NCBI GenBank assembly: GCA_937899055.1
Contig: CALBPX010000001.1
Span: 1-38,684 of the forward strand
Source: an uncultured Bacteroidales bacterium
GTDB taxonomy: Bacteria; Bacteroidota; Bacteroidia; Bacteroidales; UBA932
Direction of reading: 5' to 3'
DNA: 38,684 nt
Numbering within the stretch: the first letter of the stretch is position 1; the number at the start of each line of letters is the position of its first letter. The translations under genes were made by a program, and so were the position numbers. Below are positions 30,301-33,612 of this stretch, one piece after another. Below the pieces are notes generated by a model, which ran no database searches, was not told where the DNA came from, and was given only the letters and a program-made list of their open reading frames with translations.

Positions 30301-31796
30301 AACGGAGCACCAAGAATGGCCTCCACCTGTGTACCTGCACTTTCGGAAAGGTTCTCAATGAGGACATCTCCAATCGCATTACGAATGGCACGGCCAGAAA
30401 GGTCCACCTGTCCCGCATCGTTAATCTTGTATATGTTATCAAGGAGGTTAGCATAGGAGGACGGCATGAAAGGCGACATAACCAAGGTCTTCACACCTGC
30501 TTGTATCGTCCCTTCAAGGAATTTAGGAACGGCCTGCACCAGTTCGCGCTGCACACCTTTCAGCCCTGCCTCTACGGATGCTTTTGCAATGGCCTTGGTG
30601 ATACCTTTCGTTGCACCTTTGGCGGCAGCTTCGCCAAGACCGCCCACGAGGAAGAAGTCAGCCATAAAGCCGAGTGACTGCAGGGCCGTGCTACCGGCTT
30701 GATAACCGAGGGATATATCTTCGGAACGTGCCCAGTCGGTCGCAGACTTGACAACAAAGGCCGTCAGCATCTCCTTCTGTGCAGGGGAAAGGTAGTTCAG
30801 TCTTTCGGGATGCTTTGTAACAAGCTCCACAATATTGGCGTTCTTCCCTTCCGCCTCATGGACTTGCTTGATGGCAGCTGCAAGAGGAATATTCTCGCCA
30901 AGGGATTTCGCAAGGGCTACGGCAGACAGGGTTTCAGGAGCTTCTCCCACAAGCCCACGGAAGAAATTGCCAAAGCCGGTCTTGCTATCGTCATACCTGG
31001 ACGGAGCGTTTTCGGTCTTTACGGCATCGGCATAGAACATCTTTGCGGCAGTCAATGCGGCCTTGCCCCTGTAATAGTTGGGGTTTTTCCGCATGTCCCA
31101 TGCAAGGTCTGCATCACCTGTCCTTGTGCTCAATCCCGCCAGCGGGTTATTGCTTATCTTGGCAGATTCCTCATTGGCCGCGTTGAGCTCTTTTAACATG
31201 CCGTCAATCTTCGCTGATTCATCATTGAAGTATTTGAGTTTGGCGTTGCGCTGCTCCTGCCACGCAGGATTGGCCTCCCTGTCGCGGTATAGCTTATCAA
31301 GACGGGCATCCACATCGTCCAAATCGGATTTGGCCTGCATAGAGCGCTTGGCGGCTTCGGTTGCCGCAGCCACATCTATATCATCCGGATCTGCCGTGAT
31401 GTCCCAGTTGTTCGCCGGGTCATTATATGCGGCAAGGGCAGATTCGCGCTGCGGTTTGAGACTGTTTATCTCGTCATTGATTGCATTGAGTTTGTTTCCC
31501 CAGTAGTCAATATGGGAAAGAGAACCGACGCGAATACCGTCCATTCTACGGATTTTATCTCTGCGTGACTTGTATTCGTCCGCAGAAAGGAGGAAGGTGT
31601 TGTCACCTGATGTTACGGTATAGGCGGCATTGTCGTCTATATCATCGTCTATCGAATAGTCATTGATACGAGCAACCGTTGCCCCTTTATCCTTGCCAAA
31701 AATGGCATCTTCCCGTGATTTGTATTCCTGCTCGGTGAGCTGAAAGGCATTTCCGTCAGACAGAGTGACGATATATCTGGGTTTGTTATCCTCCAT
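9381..31796 (-). CDS. Giant polyvalent virion/anti-defence protein, 7,471 aa
   Basis: One uninterrupted frame of 22.4 kb, predicted near 800 kDa. Order of parts: a tandem N-terminal motif (7-33, 58-84); hydrophobic helices (about 280-620) like internal virion proteins; a DdrB/ParB-like domain (1145-1320); a Glu/Asp then Lys-rich linker (about 1690-1750); a duplicated unknown domain (1862-1960, 2069-2165); a nucleotidyltransferase (2455-2560); an N6-methylase fold (3140-3400); an SNF2-type helicase (3940-4580); a zincin (H4943-E-x3-H4948); a kinase-like domain (5090-5310); conserved polyvalent segments (5320-5520, 5655-6190); a second zincin (H6253-E-x3-H6258); and a helical, LPD38-like C-terminal region. 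This composition matches the polyvalent proteins of phages and conjugative elements (P1 DarB/DdrB type), which enter the cell with the DNA and counter restriction. The position after gp14/gp15-like genes corresponds to T7 gene 16, so the protein is probably packaged and ejected. The ATG is at 31794-31796, 37 nt after the upstream stop. The frame is intact, with no inteins or frameshifts seen. Confidence 0.93.
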   Translation of the reverse strand: MEDNKPRYIVTLSDGNAFQLTEQEYKSREDAIFGKDKGATVARINDYSIDDDIDDNAAYTVTSGDNTFLLSADEYKSRRDKIRRMDGIRVGSLSHIDYWGNKLNAINDEINSLKPQRESALAAYNDPANNWDITADPDDIDVAAATEAAKRSMQAKSDLDDVDARLDKLYRDREANPAWQEQRNAKLKYFNDESAKIDGMLKELNAANEESAKISNNPLAGLSTRTGDADLAWDMRKNPNYYRGKAALTAAKMFYADAVKTENAPSRYDDSKTGFGNFFRGLVGEAPETLSAVALAKSLGENIPLAAAIKQVHEAEGKNANIVELVTKHPERLNYLSPAQKEMLTAFVVKSATDWARSEDISLGYQAGSTALQSLGFMADFFLVGGLGEAAAKGATKGITKAIAKASVEAGLKGVQRELVQAVPKFLEGTIQAGVKTLVMSPFMPSSYANLLDNIYKINDAGQVDLSGRAIRNAIGDVLIENLSESAGTQVEAILGAPFRVAGKAGIGNIFANTKFGAWGKALKNSPMAKIMKQAGWNGYIGEIGEEWYGNALRVMTTVDPDALKNFATVDQQIITHVSFAPMSLIGGVAMPGAQFLASKKQVAQSAKILSDVLAKNGYDEQTIQNFLDVTKAENPTELAAKLAPVINQAAKDNKDAPAVYKAVMDYADAIARYRTFDGISGADAEQQRQGMLNEISAQTGFTPASEEESLMAPWIHQSEREIADGETIRMQSVRVLTDENGKEMYVIGTPDANGDVAVVDRDGGAHHFANVNDASLEDSGEMSLNDYLDRELVRKKQTSEQERMTVERQQANAQLIQQAQPGVQVNLGTTENPEMATILGVDAGNYIVQKADGTTAPFTPQEMAEKLGIETTPKTDAQIEEEQAARLEGQNTKRTIANNEYKGLPLVWNDQQYTLVGVTRGNDKTIDPDGSVSQEHPFDVHVKDANGKDSVISMTEDEFDVAYAGWMRQTNYKAVAETPAETTVEETPAAPVEDNTPRDFRGNPLPMRTNKRTGQQVVDENALWNKDPEAWARWNDNNPNQRVTSKERLEAQINDLDKQIEKDTKAVHNAALKGIDADKMDDMEADLAQKVERRGLLASILDRYNMPAVAGPTIAGEQRKAAAEQTIAQQEAGFPGIQQKWNNAPKVVGTADEIRLANGETISGHYVLTEAAAPTPSHDPANGFAMTEGFPVDENGKTVNDRDYEHDKAAQQSVVEKAANYDQRALQTPVIVSNDGVVLSGNDRTMASQIAAANNTDGAYTEYLTKYSQKYGFTAEQVGLFQHPRVVFVPDTEMPYNAATFAKFNADDKKSQSKTEKAVKAGKTLTPETLGTLASLVDRYDDINALYNDAAGVDELLNILLAAEVITPEQVAALKDGERLSGTGMDLLESTLIGAALDEEAVRIAMADANIRKSVVSAIAQIIVGNTLAEYNLRAELTDAIQLVANGKRAKEIKFGESVQSYVRQQHLFADDVVAEATVQMLADAINDRKTSFLKKVLSLYNRDAVESASGQMNLLTGDVLTREAILRNILEYLGYDTNIIFDTSEREAEQRAAAEQSAGPAAETGPAQQNDAPVQGDEGSGSAVAQFNREEVAGILEQGNVGETGLAEVMTDEEVAEFMRLWDAFLPHNDALGEAYNRLGDDLRATADKAKRKAAQAEIDRLEQAQNEAFAPLQDYVDSLLKKYELSTEEAAPAVEDSVTEEVEEETEDEFEDEVEEEIEDEDEEPDPDEPKPTKGKKGSKKSSKKDEDRLANSKFEKREGSPILHVKGGATNAQIDKQTYTQEEYEEFIYGHSMFSTYESKKTGEKIEIVYVDDQHPIYNNHQVMFWRWEPGAEYGDRWEAGCTTDYILKYLKANKFKCIDKKENSTRKNKYGFWINRHGYCTNPIRIQLPSVRKGWANFSETHYYQDDNGKWYADGSASHGTGGGSLGVKRGPYDTKSAAIKATIEALERFRKANPGNHTDLRDVDNLIRTLKTKTLPQALMEEGALNNVPRAEITASELDNGVQGLLFGEEGETIAPAAEEKPKRKRTSKKKAEKPAASVEETSVEDSEEENEPQVVLEDEEGTPGNFHWVNERVCTNPIIIAAPGLNKKDSVSKIALAEKDGKWYVTSYVVNDSGKGTAWGTEFPSFKSNYVPYSSRYAAVKSGIDGIRWLLENMASKYSNQFGYTWNNAKELVDYLVKMELPASQQEDNRIPTIIEGLRAFDAAKGRGKFGKAFTNLMKSVGEMLGFSDDELNGKLKYAAEKFRTEQVSDGVERAKAQYVRRVRAALKEETGNTSMYGYDTGKAETPVQETAPVQAEVPAAPAYGSQNKLVTTDQYEELKKKMLAKLKSQLNAGFDPEILAWGAQMAMYHVEAGARKFIDFSQRMIRDLGEGIRPYLQAIYNGARYMPGMEELRKDMDSAADVEAIDVDAITIEEPTAAEETPVPAQSTELPEVERPVWESRPETEIQGLEGMSSLSVYEDAENYINDVMDGVDGFNLVDMIAIGSRAFGTAKEDSDLDILIEYDGDMREDAVFNILNEEHLEIMGIKVDFFPIRAQESGTLTEWLESHDNGRPVAKEQPKAESSSPVVREVNVEGLLGAVSDMYQGKRSEVKLSDFAEPVQEQPSETSGQTVGELGKYTHTKTGKEMSIVRLTGDRLSSDEFKRLKARAKEFGGYYSSFGSAKGFLFDNEEDAIKFNNINTTTNVSENTDRKTASDTAIISSEAASVASKAESLAESEKSADPASVNRAIQRIDDTLDKIDDQLALLGYYEADTSDNSKFHESYGFMKTAEKKAVKDADRLAKKLAADLGIDVGRKTIAKANIAPAGGDISFRLQLPIPKQGTSDYQELYVNISLVPDSEDNLYVGGAMGRKMSIMYRLEDNGQMGLARLGANNFAPYNVSYADLLAGIRSIAKDYLREAPAPAEITTTSGPVDLLQLAKEQAEKKRASGKSRKKSVSSQEDGDAMLGGLFDTLYEAEDSTPEVDDTPAPAQRVKPTELNGYKVGDKVVVTEPDGTQHTETITRFDDGKPVVTFPYSGGAIIEEKEWEQIRKIENEPVNNTDNGLPRNDEPSSEGTPADGSGQQQGVQRGTGEEGEVSGQEGERTDRGGEGGRKGDVHGRTRTLRPRYDDSVKRNTRNYRRAKGDEVPKTVAARYKANIAAIRLLKELQDSGKQATKEQMAVLRQYTGWGGLGGYFNNEYSPEYREMRSLLTDEEMQAAALSINTAYYTPTEIIESMWDIAKRLGFEGGNVLEGSAGIGNILASMPKNISEHSAITAVELDNITGGILQLLYPDANVQIKGFQEVDMPNGSVDLAITNVPFGDINVYDSKEKDLTRKFGGKIHDFCIAKNIRKLAEGGIGIFISTRGTLDGSSKALRQWIVNEGGADVIGAFRLNNATFEGTKATSDIIVVRKRVNGQVSPNAINVTDTEITRRVDYQTNETEWNKTTRSWEPITGKAAMELNSYFVEHPENMGGEMGFGFEHNDTYRPGSSALWPTEKIDQNKRLAKWAKQFSSMQEEVAPTVSETESVAEDAAATKEGQLITNSKGEICISRSGKAVPIAVNAQKVKGYSKAQVLADYDALKTAINEVLDYQLNNESDEGLKPLIDKLNKAYDRFATRYDRLNRNTAISFLRYDVDFPSIAAVEDYKEKKGIDGKVKIEVKKTSIFSGRVLGAKRIPTPSNAKDGVIVSINQFGRIDIPFIAEALNKDEDDVRKEILASGLGFENPLTGNVEVEYEYLSGNVREKLEYARAHNTDGQYDKNIEALEKVIPADIPAHLIEFSLGSDWMPVELYTGYAKEKFGVNDNFVPTMVGGSWILPENTWEMGVNTEQNRSAGVHSEKLRTDKKGHELMIAAMNNTSVVFSRSYKDPATGETITEHDKEATQAATTKMSEMRDDFKEWCKAKMLETPELAERISKIYNDTFNAIVPKEIRDTFIPEHFDGMATKLNNGKSLNLRQHQAKAVIRATTEPLMMAHEVGTGKTFTLIATAMEMRRLGTAKKPMIVVQNATLGQFVSSAKELYPNAKILTISEADRTVEGRSAFYAKIKYNDWDMIVVPQSVFEMIPDSEERQRAFIQEKIDEKKFILEQAKEAKNSTAERQLKKELEDLEYEYQYGEKPPKKGKGGKKDAKKEAEAVENAVAKAKKQLDRRTDDVSDFDDMGIDALLIDEAHSYKHLGFSTAMQRGVKGVDATGSKKSAGVYLKTRAVFDKVGWKNVVFATGTPISNTAAEIWTFMKYLMPADVMRQHHIYYFDDFVRNFGNISQSLEFTTSGKFKETTRFASYTNLPELIRIWSSVTDTVRSKDAVAEGDEKLEDKQPKMEGGQARDIYLPQSLSLVDIMNAVRAKLEWYEGLSGKEKKENSHIPLTMFGIAKMAAIDPRLVDRDAQDEPNSKTNKAVEETLQALKDSERYKGTAALFCDNFRRWDYNEAGKRVEGFNIFEEIKRKLVAAGVPEGQIVIMKSGMTTAAKEKIFARVNSGEVRVIMGTTATLGTGVNIQERLFFEAHLDAPNRPMDYTQRNGRILRQGNLHKEWGIPVRVVRFGVEDSLDVTAYQRLSTKAKFIDSIMDGKPLLANGMENRVLEEEDEGEFDNPVAVLSGSQYALLKSQAERELRKLRNKKEQHRQDQIYIERTLKENKSRIAYDEKLINEANANLAKVKSAFPGGTVKEVTIEGRKAKGTEQIAQAIKDKITTPLRSRLDSRRVERGFTNETLNYTMTFDGVPVNIKVDVERMNEYDDKRHEYRPVMRTRVEYSVPRFGIEGRFVQGGYTSIKDIVPDFMGKIATGRYFEDAVNNLTNTVNRLNSDNELMLQRRGKPFADEEKLAEQEKIVADYTEKMKAEMAEKEAKYAEMAKNATTSFKLDNVEVDEDEDGEGETHNREADENAPKLNVNDPLVLTEAVSAVNRIAKRLGLRVVFDDKLKEKGAYTEGTDYVRINLANCESVDDAVETLLHEGVAHFGLRELLGEEGMKQFIADILAKASPAIRTKIEAMAAENGWSLEYAAEEYVAELAQKTDYTRAERSFWREILQAVRNLISRITGRDTYISDDVIREMLVASYANLEYNANFASNGKESEQNQITNRRNSRRVSQYRASAVQISRDRSDIRVLEPEYTPGRNVYPEGSEGDYQRRQDREKESARLIAVAKANGLYVEPEKWGAFGLHQEGNSMESEIYYDFENDRYVKVKDPYASEPMTQNAPADAIYQHIIHNIYFPEARYEFLGISEKNGDVRIVIAQKAVKTFEDASPNEAKDYLLKRGYTTKNSYEFENDEIVVTDLEEENLLVTRDDKGRKQYHPIDPIIKYKIPAAEIIERAAGGEEGITHYRRRTKPAPKKTGIGYKVFYRGRDGKLYPPMVANPNGEATPVGVWLDADEGQVVGTSKTGRKKVKAGGKGTQGGSGTLAYRPGWHLGSIPYALQFNRGEKVDNPLGLRSKKGDVIKVGKYFPRDFVWAEVEYAADKDWQSDADATGINKAGNFEHSLVALPHIPTDGYYSYRTNPNPATDPWIITGAMKVNRVLTDEEVDNLVRAAGRQPQEREPIVRNRVAEGVSLDERQIAASLLDRFDNQDGGQYPWISEGEDFFNMVEEELPYTAKTEPLFAQIDKYRRLAEEDFNEGMRDFSGGEMRDIWEDFMQSLRRFASSSVSRNRVAEGVEGFLSNAEEAVRGIAQEKATPQQWLKMIESKGGLKAGEDKWVGLSDWLKASDKKTLTKQEVLEYINENKIQIEEVHYMDAENIPMGDNDEWEQIVAQRYGQDVFDAFNFYPGDGGTSIEFVDEDKAADIYRRFQNDYDYDYQLVTPEDVQPYSRLDMYWMRQVAERIADYGDGQMRVKYGKTINPTRLDYTTEGLDNKREIALTVPTIEPWNESDEIHFGDAGEGRAIAWARFGDAVIGMNGKALFIDEIQSKRHQEGREKGYREEAPAELPERIAYEKADKEYQDYLDFLREKYGRTDISGIMNEEEGKKADSLFMARNIASLAYNKYLQEHKLGNFSEGVSAAPFEKNWHELAMKRMLRLAAEEGYDYLVWTTGEQQAERYEIGGVVDFIQVGRWYEAQYPEGNKRLRNVDIHPKNGYTMTLAVNEEGKLINGEYEGRNLSELIGKELAVKVMEGEYGKRIEGDDFHFGGEGMKGFYDEILPRFMNKYAKKWGVQVEDKTLYDLENGPLKVHAIRITPEMKESVMKGQLMFREGTEGTPFPASYTESMGARRLSASETARKCGIEIEFRPSSQMQFNGKPLAGRWINGKMYICLEHCRDAADAVRTVLHEGVGHNGLRRLIGDENMTSFCLDMFRRLPENARRDIADAAVTKYGGNVAEATEEYLAERAEVMDFENEDYERSFWDIVLDGLRKVLAKIGIDIPLSQRDVRWLMWQSYNANKQTDVLNEAKRQVVAKKLGFTLRQLADEAEGVQIARNKIAEEILAPAARIYNKDVVYWMNRLHETWVDKDNAVHSLVSALEKATGKAAAAFEDIRLALNQQSSKGLAAIEKWERENWMPMQDAIKALMQEKGCDLHAIERYVMIKHGLERNEVFAKRDAKAYYQDLRDAAVAAIDKALEKGTIDQTLHDTMVAKEDAKLDKHVKAVDAGTDVKYKELRKQDYGGLTALYSEWDAYKPFMEGVESEEEYKARVLQARHPKYTYIDAEGREKVDMAATEEAAMKEVEEFEKGSEKAVEELWKRINNATKATLKHQYDANMMSRQQYLSVSGMFKYYVPLRGFADNTAEDMYDYYMAEHRNDFEPPLLKAKGRKTEAESPFGYIGSMASSGIAADMKNETKLTLYYFVSNRAANDLVTVSEVWYKVTGMDELGRKIFSPVYPPFKEDLSSADAKKAYEDWEKVMQEDAKAGLAFKGSRKLNLHNSVIHIDNSQKESHVIKFKVGGRDMMMYINGNPRAAQAINNELNVEMSTDYQKVFGKVLRWFSGINTSYNPEFWLSNAQRDALFALMSVDVKEDSEYGRAFRKNFGRLLRDTLTPGKKGGAYSLKRKLDSGKLGDERLDKLYKEFVDNGGVTGYTTLKNNEEWELELRKYTGQEKKAVAAVKTAFEAVQNFGEAIEQMTRFAAYITSREQGKEIKDAVNDAKELTVNFNRKGSGKAITFKEAARLRTKTGHPLNPVQKAFVVAASWLPVYGRRFIMFFNASVQGLNAMYKLFKKDKRRMGTWAAAYVALGVIQAVIHGMLDDDDDYLDIPDYERRNNLLLGGKGVYFKWALPQEARVFYGIGDMAVNHIMGRTPHRSILSEILESASDIAPLNPAGGISALAPSAVVPIVEVALNRDYKGSKIYNDMRYLSDEEKKRTPKYTMAYQGTGKPYILLSQFANWLSGGDYADAGWFNINPASVEHILQGATGGAGTTIGKFYKGTVGQVLGEDFTVRSTPFLSRILTVTDDRYRNAHTTELFDYYKAEAEHTKKLINTYIKNDDDKKLDKLYDSEDYEIMQIYESYKGMMKYYSDELKYTTDKAERKALMREQDALRKEMIQEISDIGKN
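10197..10829 (-). other. Giant protein domain: LPD38-like C-terminal region (aa ~6990-7200)
   Basis: Contains EQMTRFAAYITSREQGK followed by a TVNFNRKG segment, the signature of the C-terminal polyvalent-protein-associated domain I know as LPD38. A hydrophobic helix (AAAYVALGVIQAVIHGM, about 7144-7161) and an Asp-rich DDDDDYLD patch follow. A membrane-interacting or channel role is an inference. Confidence 0.65.
12702..13214 (-). other. Giant protein domain: second zincin-like peptidase (aa ~6195-6365)
   Basis: VLHEGVGHNGLRRL carries H6253, E6254 and H6258 (HExxxH, as in the polyvalent metallopeptidases rather than the canonical HExxH), followed by an ATEEYLAERAE helix that could supply the third ligand. 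Related to the first zincin in the same protein. Confidence 0.7.
13227..14834 (-). other. Giant protein segment: conserved polyvalent domain (aa ~5655-6190)
   Basis: Starts with ATPQQWLKMIESKGG and a GLSDWLK segment, continues with LFIDEIQSKRHQEGREKGY, PFEKNWHELAMKRMLRLAAE and YDYLVWTTGEQQAERY, and ends with MKGFYDEILPRFMNKYAKKWG. I recognise this order of motifs from other giant phage and conjugative-element proteins. The biochemical activity is not known to me. Confidence 0.6.
15237..15839 (-). other. Giant protein segment: conserved domain of unknown activity (aa ~5320-5520)
   Basis: A compact, Trp/Tyr/Gly-rich segment: GYKVFYRGRDGKLYPPMVAN, LAYRPGWHLGSIPYALQFNR, FPRDFVWAEVEYAADKDWQ and a C-terminal WIITGAMKVNRVLTDEEV. 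The high density of aromatic and charged residues suggests an enzyme or binding fold, but I cannot name it with confidence. Confidence 0.5.
15867..16529 (-). other. Giant protein domain: kinase-like polyvalent domain (aa ~5090-5310)
   Basis: The order fits the reduced Ser/Thr/Tyr kinase domain of polyvalent proteins. A small-lobe ESEIYYDFENDRYVKVKD carries a candidate ATP-binding lysine, a hinge-like segment follows with VRIVIAQKAV, then VVTDLEEENLLV replaces the HRD loop (D-x4-N) and HPIDP replaces DFG. Catalytic activity is plausible but not certain. Confidence 0.55.
16647..17189 (-). other. Giant protein domain: first zincin-like peptidase (aa ~4870-5050)
   Basis: LLHEGVAHFGLREL provides H4943, E4944 and H4948, with a downstream YAAEEYVAELAQ helix. 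It directly follows the helicase and its coiled coil. Family members may process the polyvalent chain or attack host proteins. Confidence 0.7.
18057..19979 (-). other. Giant protein domain: SNF2/DarB-type superfamily 2 helicase (aa ~3940-4580)
   Basis: Motif I is H3965-E-V-G-T-G-K-T3972, motif II is I-D4158-E-A-H4161, motif III is ATGTPISNT (about 4209) and motif VI is Q4508-R-N-G-R-I-L-R-Q-G. A Lys/Glu-rich coiled coil is inserted between motifs I and II, and another follows motif VI. All ATPase motifs are intact, so translocation on DNA is expected. Confidence 0.9.
21597..22379 (-). other. Giant protein domain: N6-adenine methylase-fold (DarB type) (aa ~3140-3400)
   Basis: QYTGWGGLGGYF precedes the fold, as in DarB-like proteins. 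The AdoMet motif is L3240-E-G-S-A-G-I-G-N3248 and the catalytic-motif position reads N3306-V-P-F-G3310 instead of NPPY, the form I associate with DarB-like members. It is followed by the helicase, the same order as in P1 DarB-type proteins. Confidence 0.85.
24117..24434 (-). other. Giant protein domain: nucleotidyltransferase (aa ~2455-2560)
   Basis: G2492-S-R-A-F-G followed by S-D2504-L-D2506-I-L-I and a later GIKVDFFPI is the complete pol-beta-type triad (GS...DxD...D). The small size resembles minimal nucleotidyltransferases. The substrate is unknown. Confidence 0.8.
25302..25592 (-). other. Giant protein: second copy of a duplicated unknown domain (aa ~2069-2165)
   Basis: HWVNERVCTNPIIIAAPG, then DGKWYVTSYVVNDSGKGTAWG, then YSSRYAAVKSGIDGIRWLLE. 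It aligns in order with the copy at 25917-26213. Unrecognised family. Confidence 0.6.
25917..26213 (-). other. Giant protein: first copy of a duplicated unknown domain (aa ~1862-1960)
   Basis: FWINRHGYCTNPIRIQLP, then NGKWYADGSASHGTGGGSLG, then YDTKSAAIKATIEALERF. The shared CTNPI, GKWY, Gly-rich turn and AA-K--I--- helix define a roughly 95-residue unit. Confidence 0.6.
27837..28364 (-). other. Giant protein domain: DdrB/ParB-like (aa ~1145-1320)
   Basis: HYVLTEAAAPTPSHDP then a VNDRDYEHD segment and VVLSGNDRTMASQIA match the ParB-superfamily domain found at the start of P1 DdrB-like anti-restriction proteins; VLSGNDRTMA is the ParB-like G-x-x-R signature. DNA or nucleotide binding is expected. 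Confidence 0.75.
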
Positions 31797-31833
31797 AACG
31801 AGAACTTATGTTGAATTGTTTATATCGAATGAA

Positions 31834-33048
31834 TTAGCCGCCGATAAGTTTGTCAAGGTCTGCCGCACTCCCCACGGAGCCCTGGCTTCTTTGGCTCGGA
31901 GCCTCTGCCGCTTGTGTAGTCTCCGTCTTTCCCCAATCAAACTCATCCACGGCAAGGGAAGACAGTTTCAGAAGGTCAAGGATTTCGGGCGAGGTCTTGA
32001 TGTACTGCTCCAGCTGCTTGGCTTTGTCATCTTGCGAGCCTGTGCCACGGAGAATGCGCGTAATGGCCTTTTGGTCGTTGGACTTGAACAGGTCTACATT
32101 GGCATTGATTGTGGCAATCAGGGAGCCGGAATTGATAGTGAGCCGCGTTCCCTTGCCGCCTTCCGTTGTCGGAGGGATGGAAAGGAGAATACTGGAACTG
32201 CTTCCGCTGCCTCCAGAGACACGGCCCGTTGCTGTAACTCCCGTTGCAGGCGCAACACGCCTTCCCGTCTTCGGGTCAGTCGTGAATCCGTGAAGGTCGT
32301 ATTGCAGGTTGATTTTTGCTTCGTGCTGGGCCTTGGCATCTTTCCGTGCCTGTTCCTGCTGGTCAAGGGAAATCTTTGTAGTTTCACCCTGCAACCCTGC
32401 CTGTGCAACGGCCTGTGCAGTCTGCCCTTTGATGCCAGCAAGGTCAACGGCAGCTTTGAGGCCAGCATCGGCCTGTTTACCAGCCGCCGTGCTACGGGCA
32501 TTTATCTCGCCCATATCAAAGTTGGCGAGGGTAGAACCGCCGTTCATCTTCATCTGGATCATCTGCTGCTGGAGAGCTCTTTGGCGGTCACGCATGTTGT
32601 CAATCCTTGCGCGGTTGGCCTTCCAGTTTTCTTCCGCTTTCTTCATCCAGTCCTGCTGATAGGAGTGGTATTTCTGACTGACGGCATTGTAGCCACCCAC
32701 GGCAATAAGGTTGGCAAGCGATGCGGCCACCTCACCGGCTCCAGTCCATAGTGCAGCCTTTTCCTCGCGGTTGCGCTGGTCTATCGCCTCCTGTTCCGCA
32801 TCGGCTATGCGCTGGTCTTCGGATTTCAGTATGGCATCGGTTGCCTGATACCCTTCATTAAGGTAGTCGCTGATGCTCTTGCGGACATTTGCGGCACCTT
32901 CCCGCCTTTGTGTCTCGGCATCGGTGCTGGCCTGCTGCCATGTATCATAAGCCGCTTTAACGGCAGCATGGTTTTCGTCCCCATACTGCTGAATGGTCTC
33001 TTGATACTTCTTGTATGCCTCTTGGGCTTTCTCTCCGGGTGTCGGCAT
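31834..33048 (-). CDS. Internal virion (core/ejection) protein, gp15-like by position, 404 aa
   Basis: Mostly helical: an N-terminal Gln/Lys/Glu/Ala-rich coiled coil (residues 1-105), one short hydrophobic stretch (about 107-122, GEVAASLANLIAVGGY), more coiled coil (to about 255), a Gly/Ser-rich linker and a small C-terminal domain ending in DLDKLIGG. No enzyme motif. Its place between a gp14-like protein and the giant protein mirrors the T7 order 14-15-16, whose products form the periplasm-spanning ejection conduit; the assignment rests on order and composition. It starts 6 nt after the upstream stop, and 37 nt separate it from the giant gene. Confidence 0.6.
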   Translation of the reverse strand: MPTPGEKAQEAYKKYQETIQQYGDENHAAVKAAYDTWQQASTDAETQRREGAANVRKSISDYLNEGYQATDAILKSEDQRIADAEQEAIDQRNREEKAALWTGAGEVAASLANLIAVGGYNAVSQKYHSYQQDWMKKAEENWKANRARIDNMRDRQRALQQQMIQMKMNGGSTLANFDMGEINARSTAAGKQADAGLKAAVDLAGIKGQTAQAVAQAGLQGETTKISLDQQEQARKDAKAQHEAKINLQYDLHGFTTDPKTGRRVAPATGVTATGRVSGGSGSSSSILLSIPPTTEGGKGTRLTINSGSLIATINANVDLFKSNDQKAITRILRGTGSQDDKAKQLEQYIKTSPEILDLLKLSSLAVDEFDWGKTETTQAAEAPSQRSQGSVGSAADLDKLIGG

Positions 33049-33053
33049 AGTCG

Positions 33054-33584
33054 TTACGCTTTAGTTTTGTTCAGATTGGAGCCCAGGGCGTTACCCATAA
33101 GACCCATACCGGCATTTACGCCCTGGCTCGCCGCCTGAGCGGCCTGTGCGGCCTGCTGCTGGTAGCTCTGCGCCTGCTGCTGATTGAGTGCGGCATCCTG
33201 CGCCCTGTACTGCTGCTCCACATTGTCCTTGTATGCAGCACCCTGTGCGGCAACATCCGTCATAGTATCGGACAAGGATTTGTTTGCCGCCTGCTGCTGG
33301 AGAGCGAGGGCTTCGTCAGTGCCACCGGCAACCACATTCGTTGCTCTGGCACGTTGGTATTGTTCGTTCAGGAGTTCCCGCTGGCGCTTGATTGCGGCCT
33401 GTACGTCGGCACGTTGGGTATAGTCCTGTGCCATCCTTACATTGTACCAGGCTTTGTTATCCCTGCGTTGCTGCTGCACAAGGTCTCGCGCCTTGTTGTT
33501 GGCCTTCGCCGACTTGATTCCACCGTATATTGCAGACCCCAGTGCGGCTACTCCGCCTATCGCTGCCATTGCTGCTGTTAACAT
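33054..33584 (-). CDS. Internal virion protein, gp14-like by position, 176 aa
   Basis: Begins with a hydrophobic, glycine-rich helix (residues 3-24, AAMAAIGGVAALGSAIYGG), followed by a basic and then very Gln/Ala-rich coiled coil (residues 25-155) and a Gly/Met/Asn tail. This pattern is typical of short podoviral ejection proteins that insert into the host envelope (T7 gp14 type). No sequence motif proves it. First gene of the core-protein unit, expressed from late promoter C; the leader from the -7 box to the ATG is 28 nt. Confidence 0.6.
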   Translation of the reverse strand: MLTAAMAAIGGVAALGSAIYGGIKSAKANNKARDLVQQQRRDNKAWYNVRMAQDYTQRADVQAAIKRQRELLNEQYQRARATNVVAGGTDEALALQQQAANKSLSDTMTDVAAQGAAYKDNVEQQYRAQDAALNQQQAQSYQQQAAQAAQAASQGVNAGMGLMGNALGSNLNKTKA

Positions 33585-33612
33585 AATTCGGACGTTTTTT
33601 ACATTACAGCCA

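Noticed and set aside
9621..30677. Many plus-strand open frames of 100-680 codons opposite the giant gene
   Set aside because: All lie antisense to a continuous, motif-verified coding frame and show the low-complexity composition of antisense reading.
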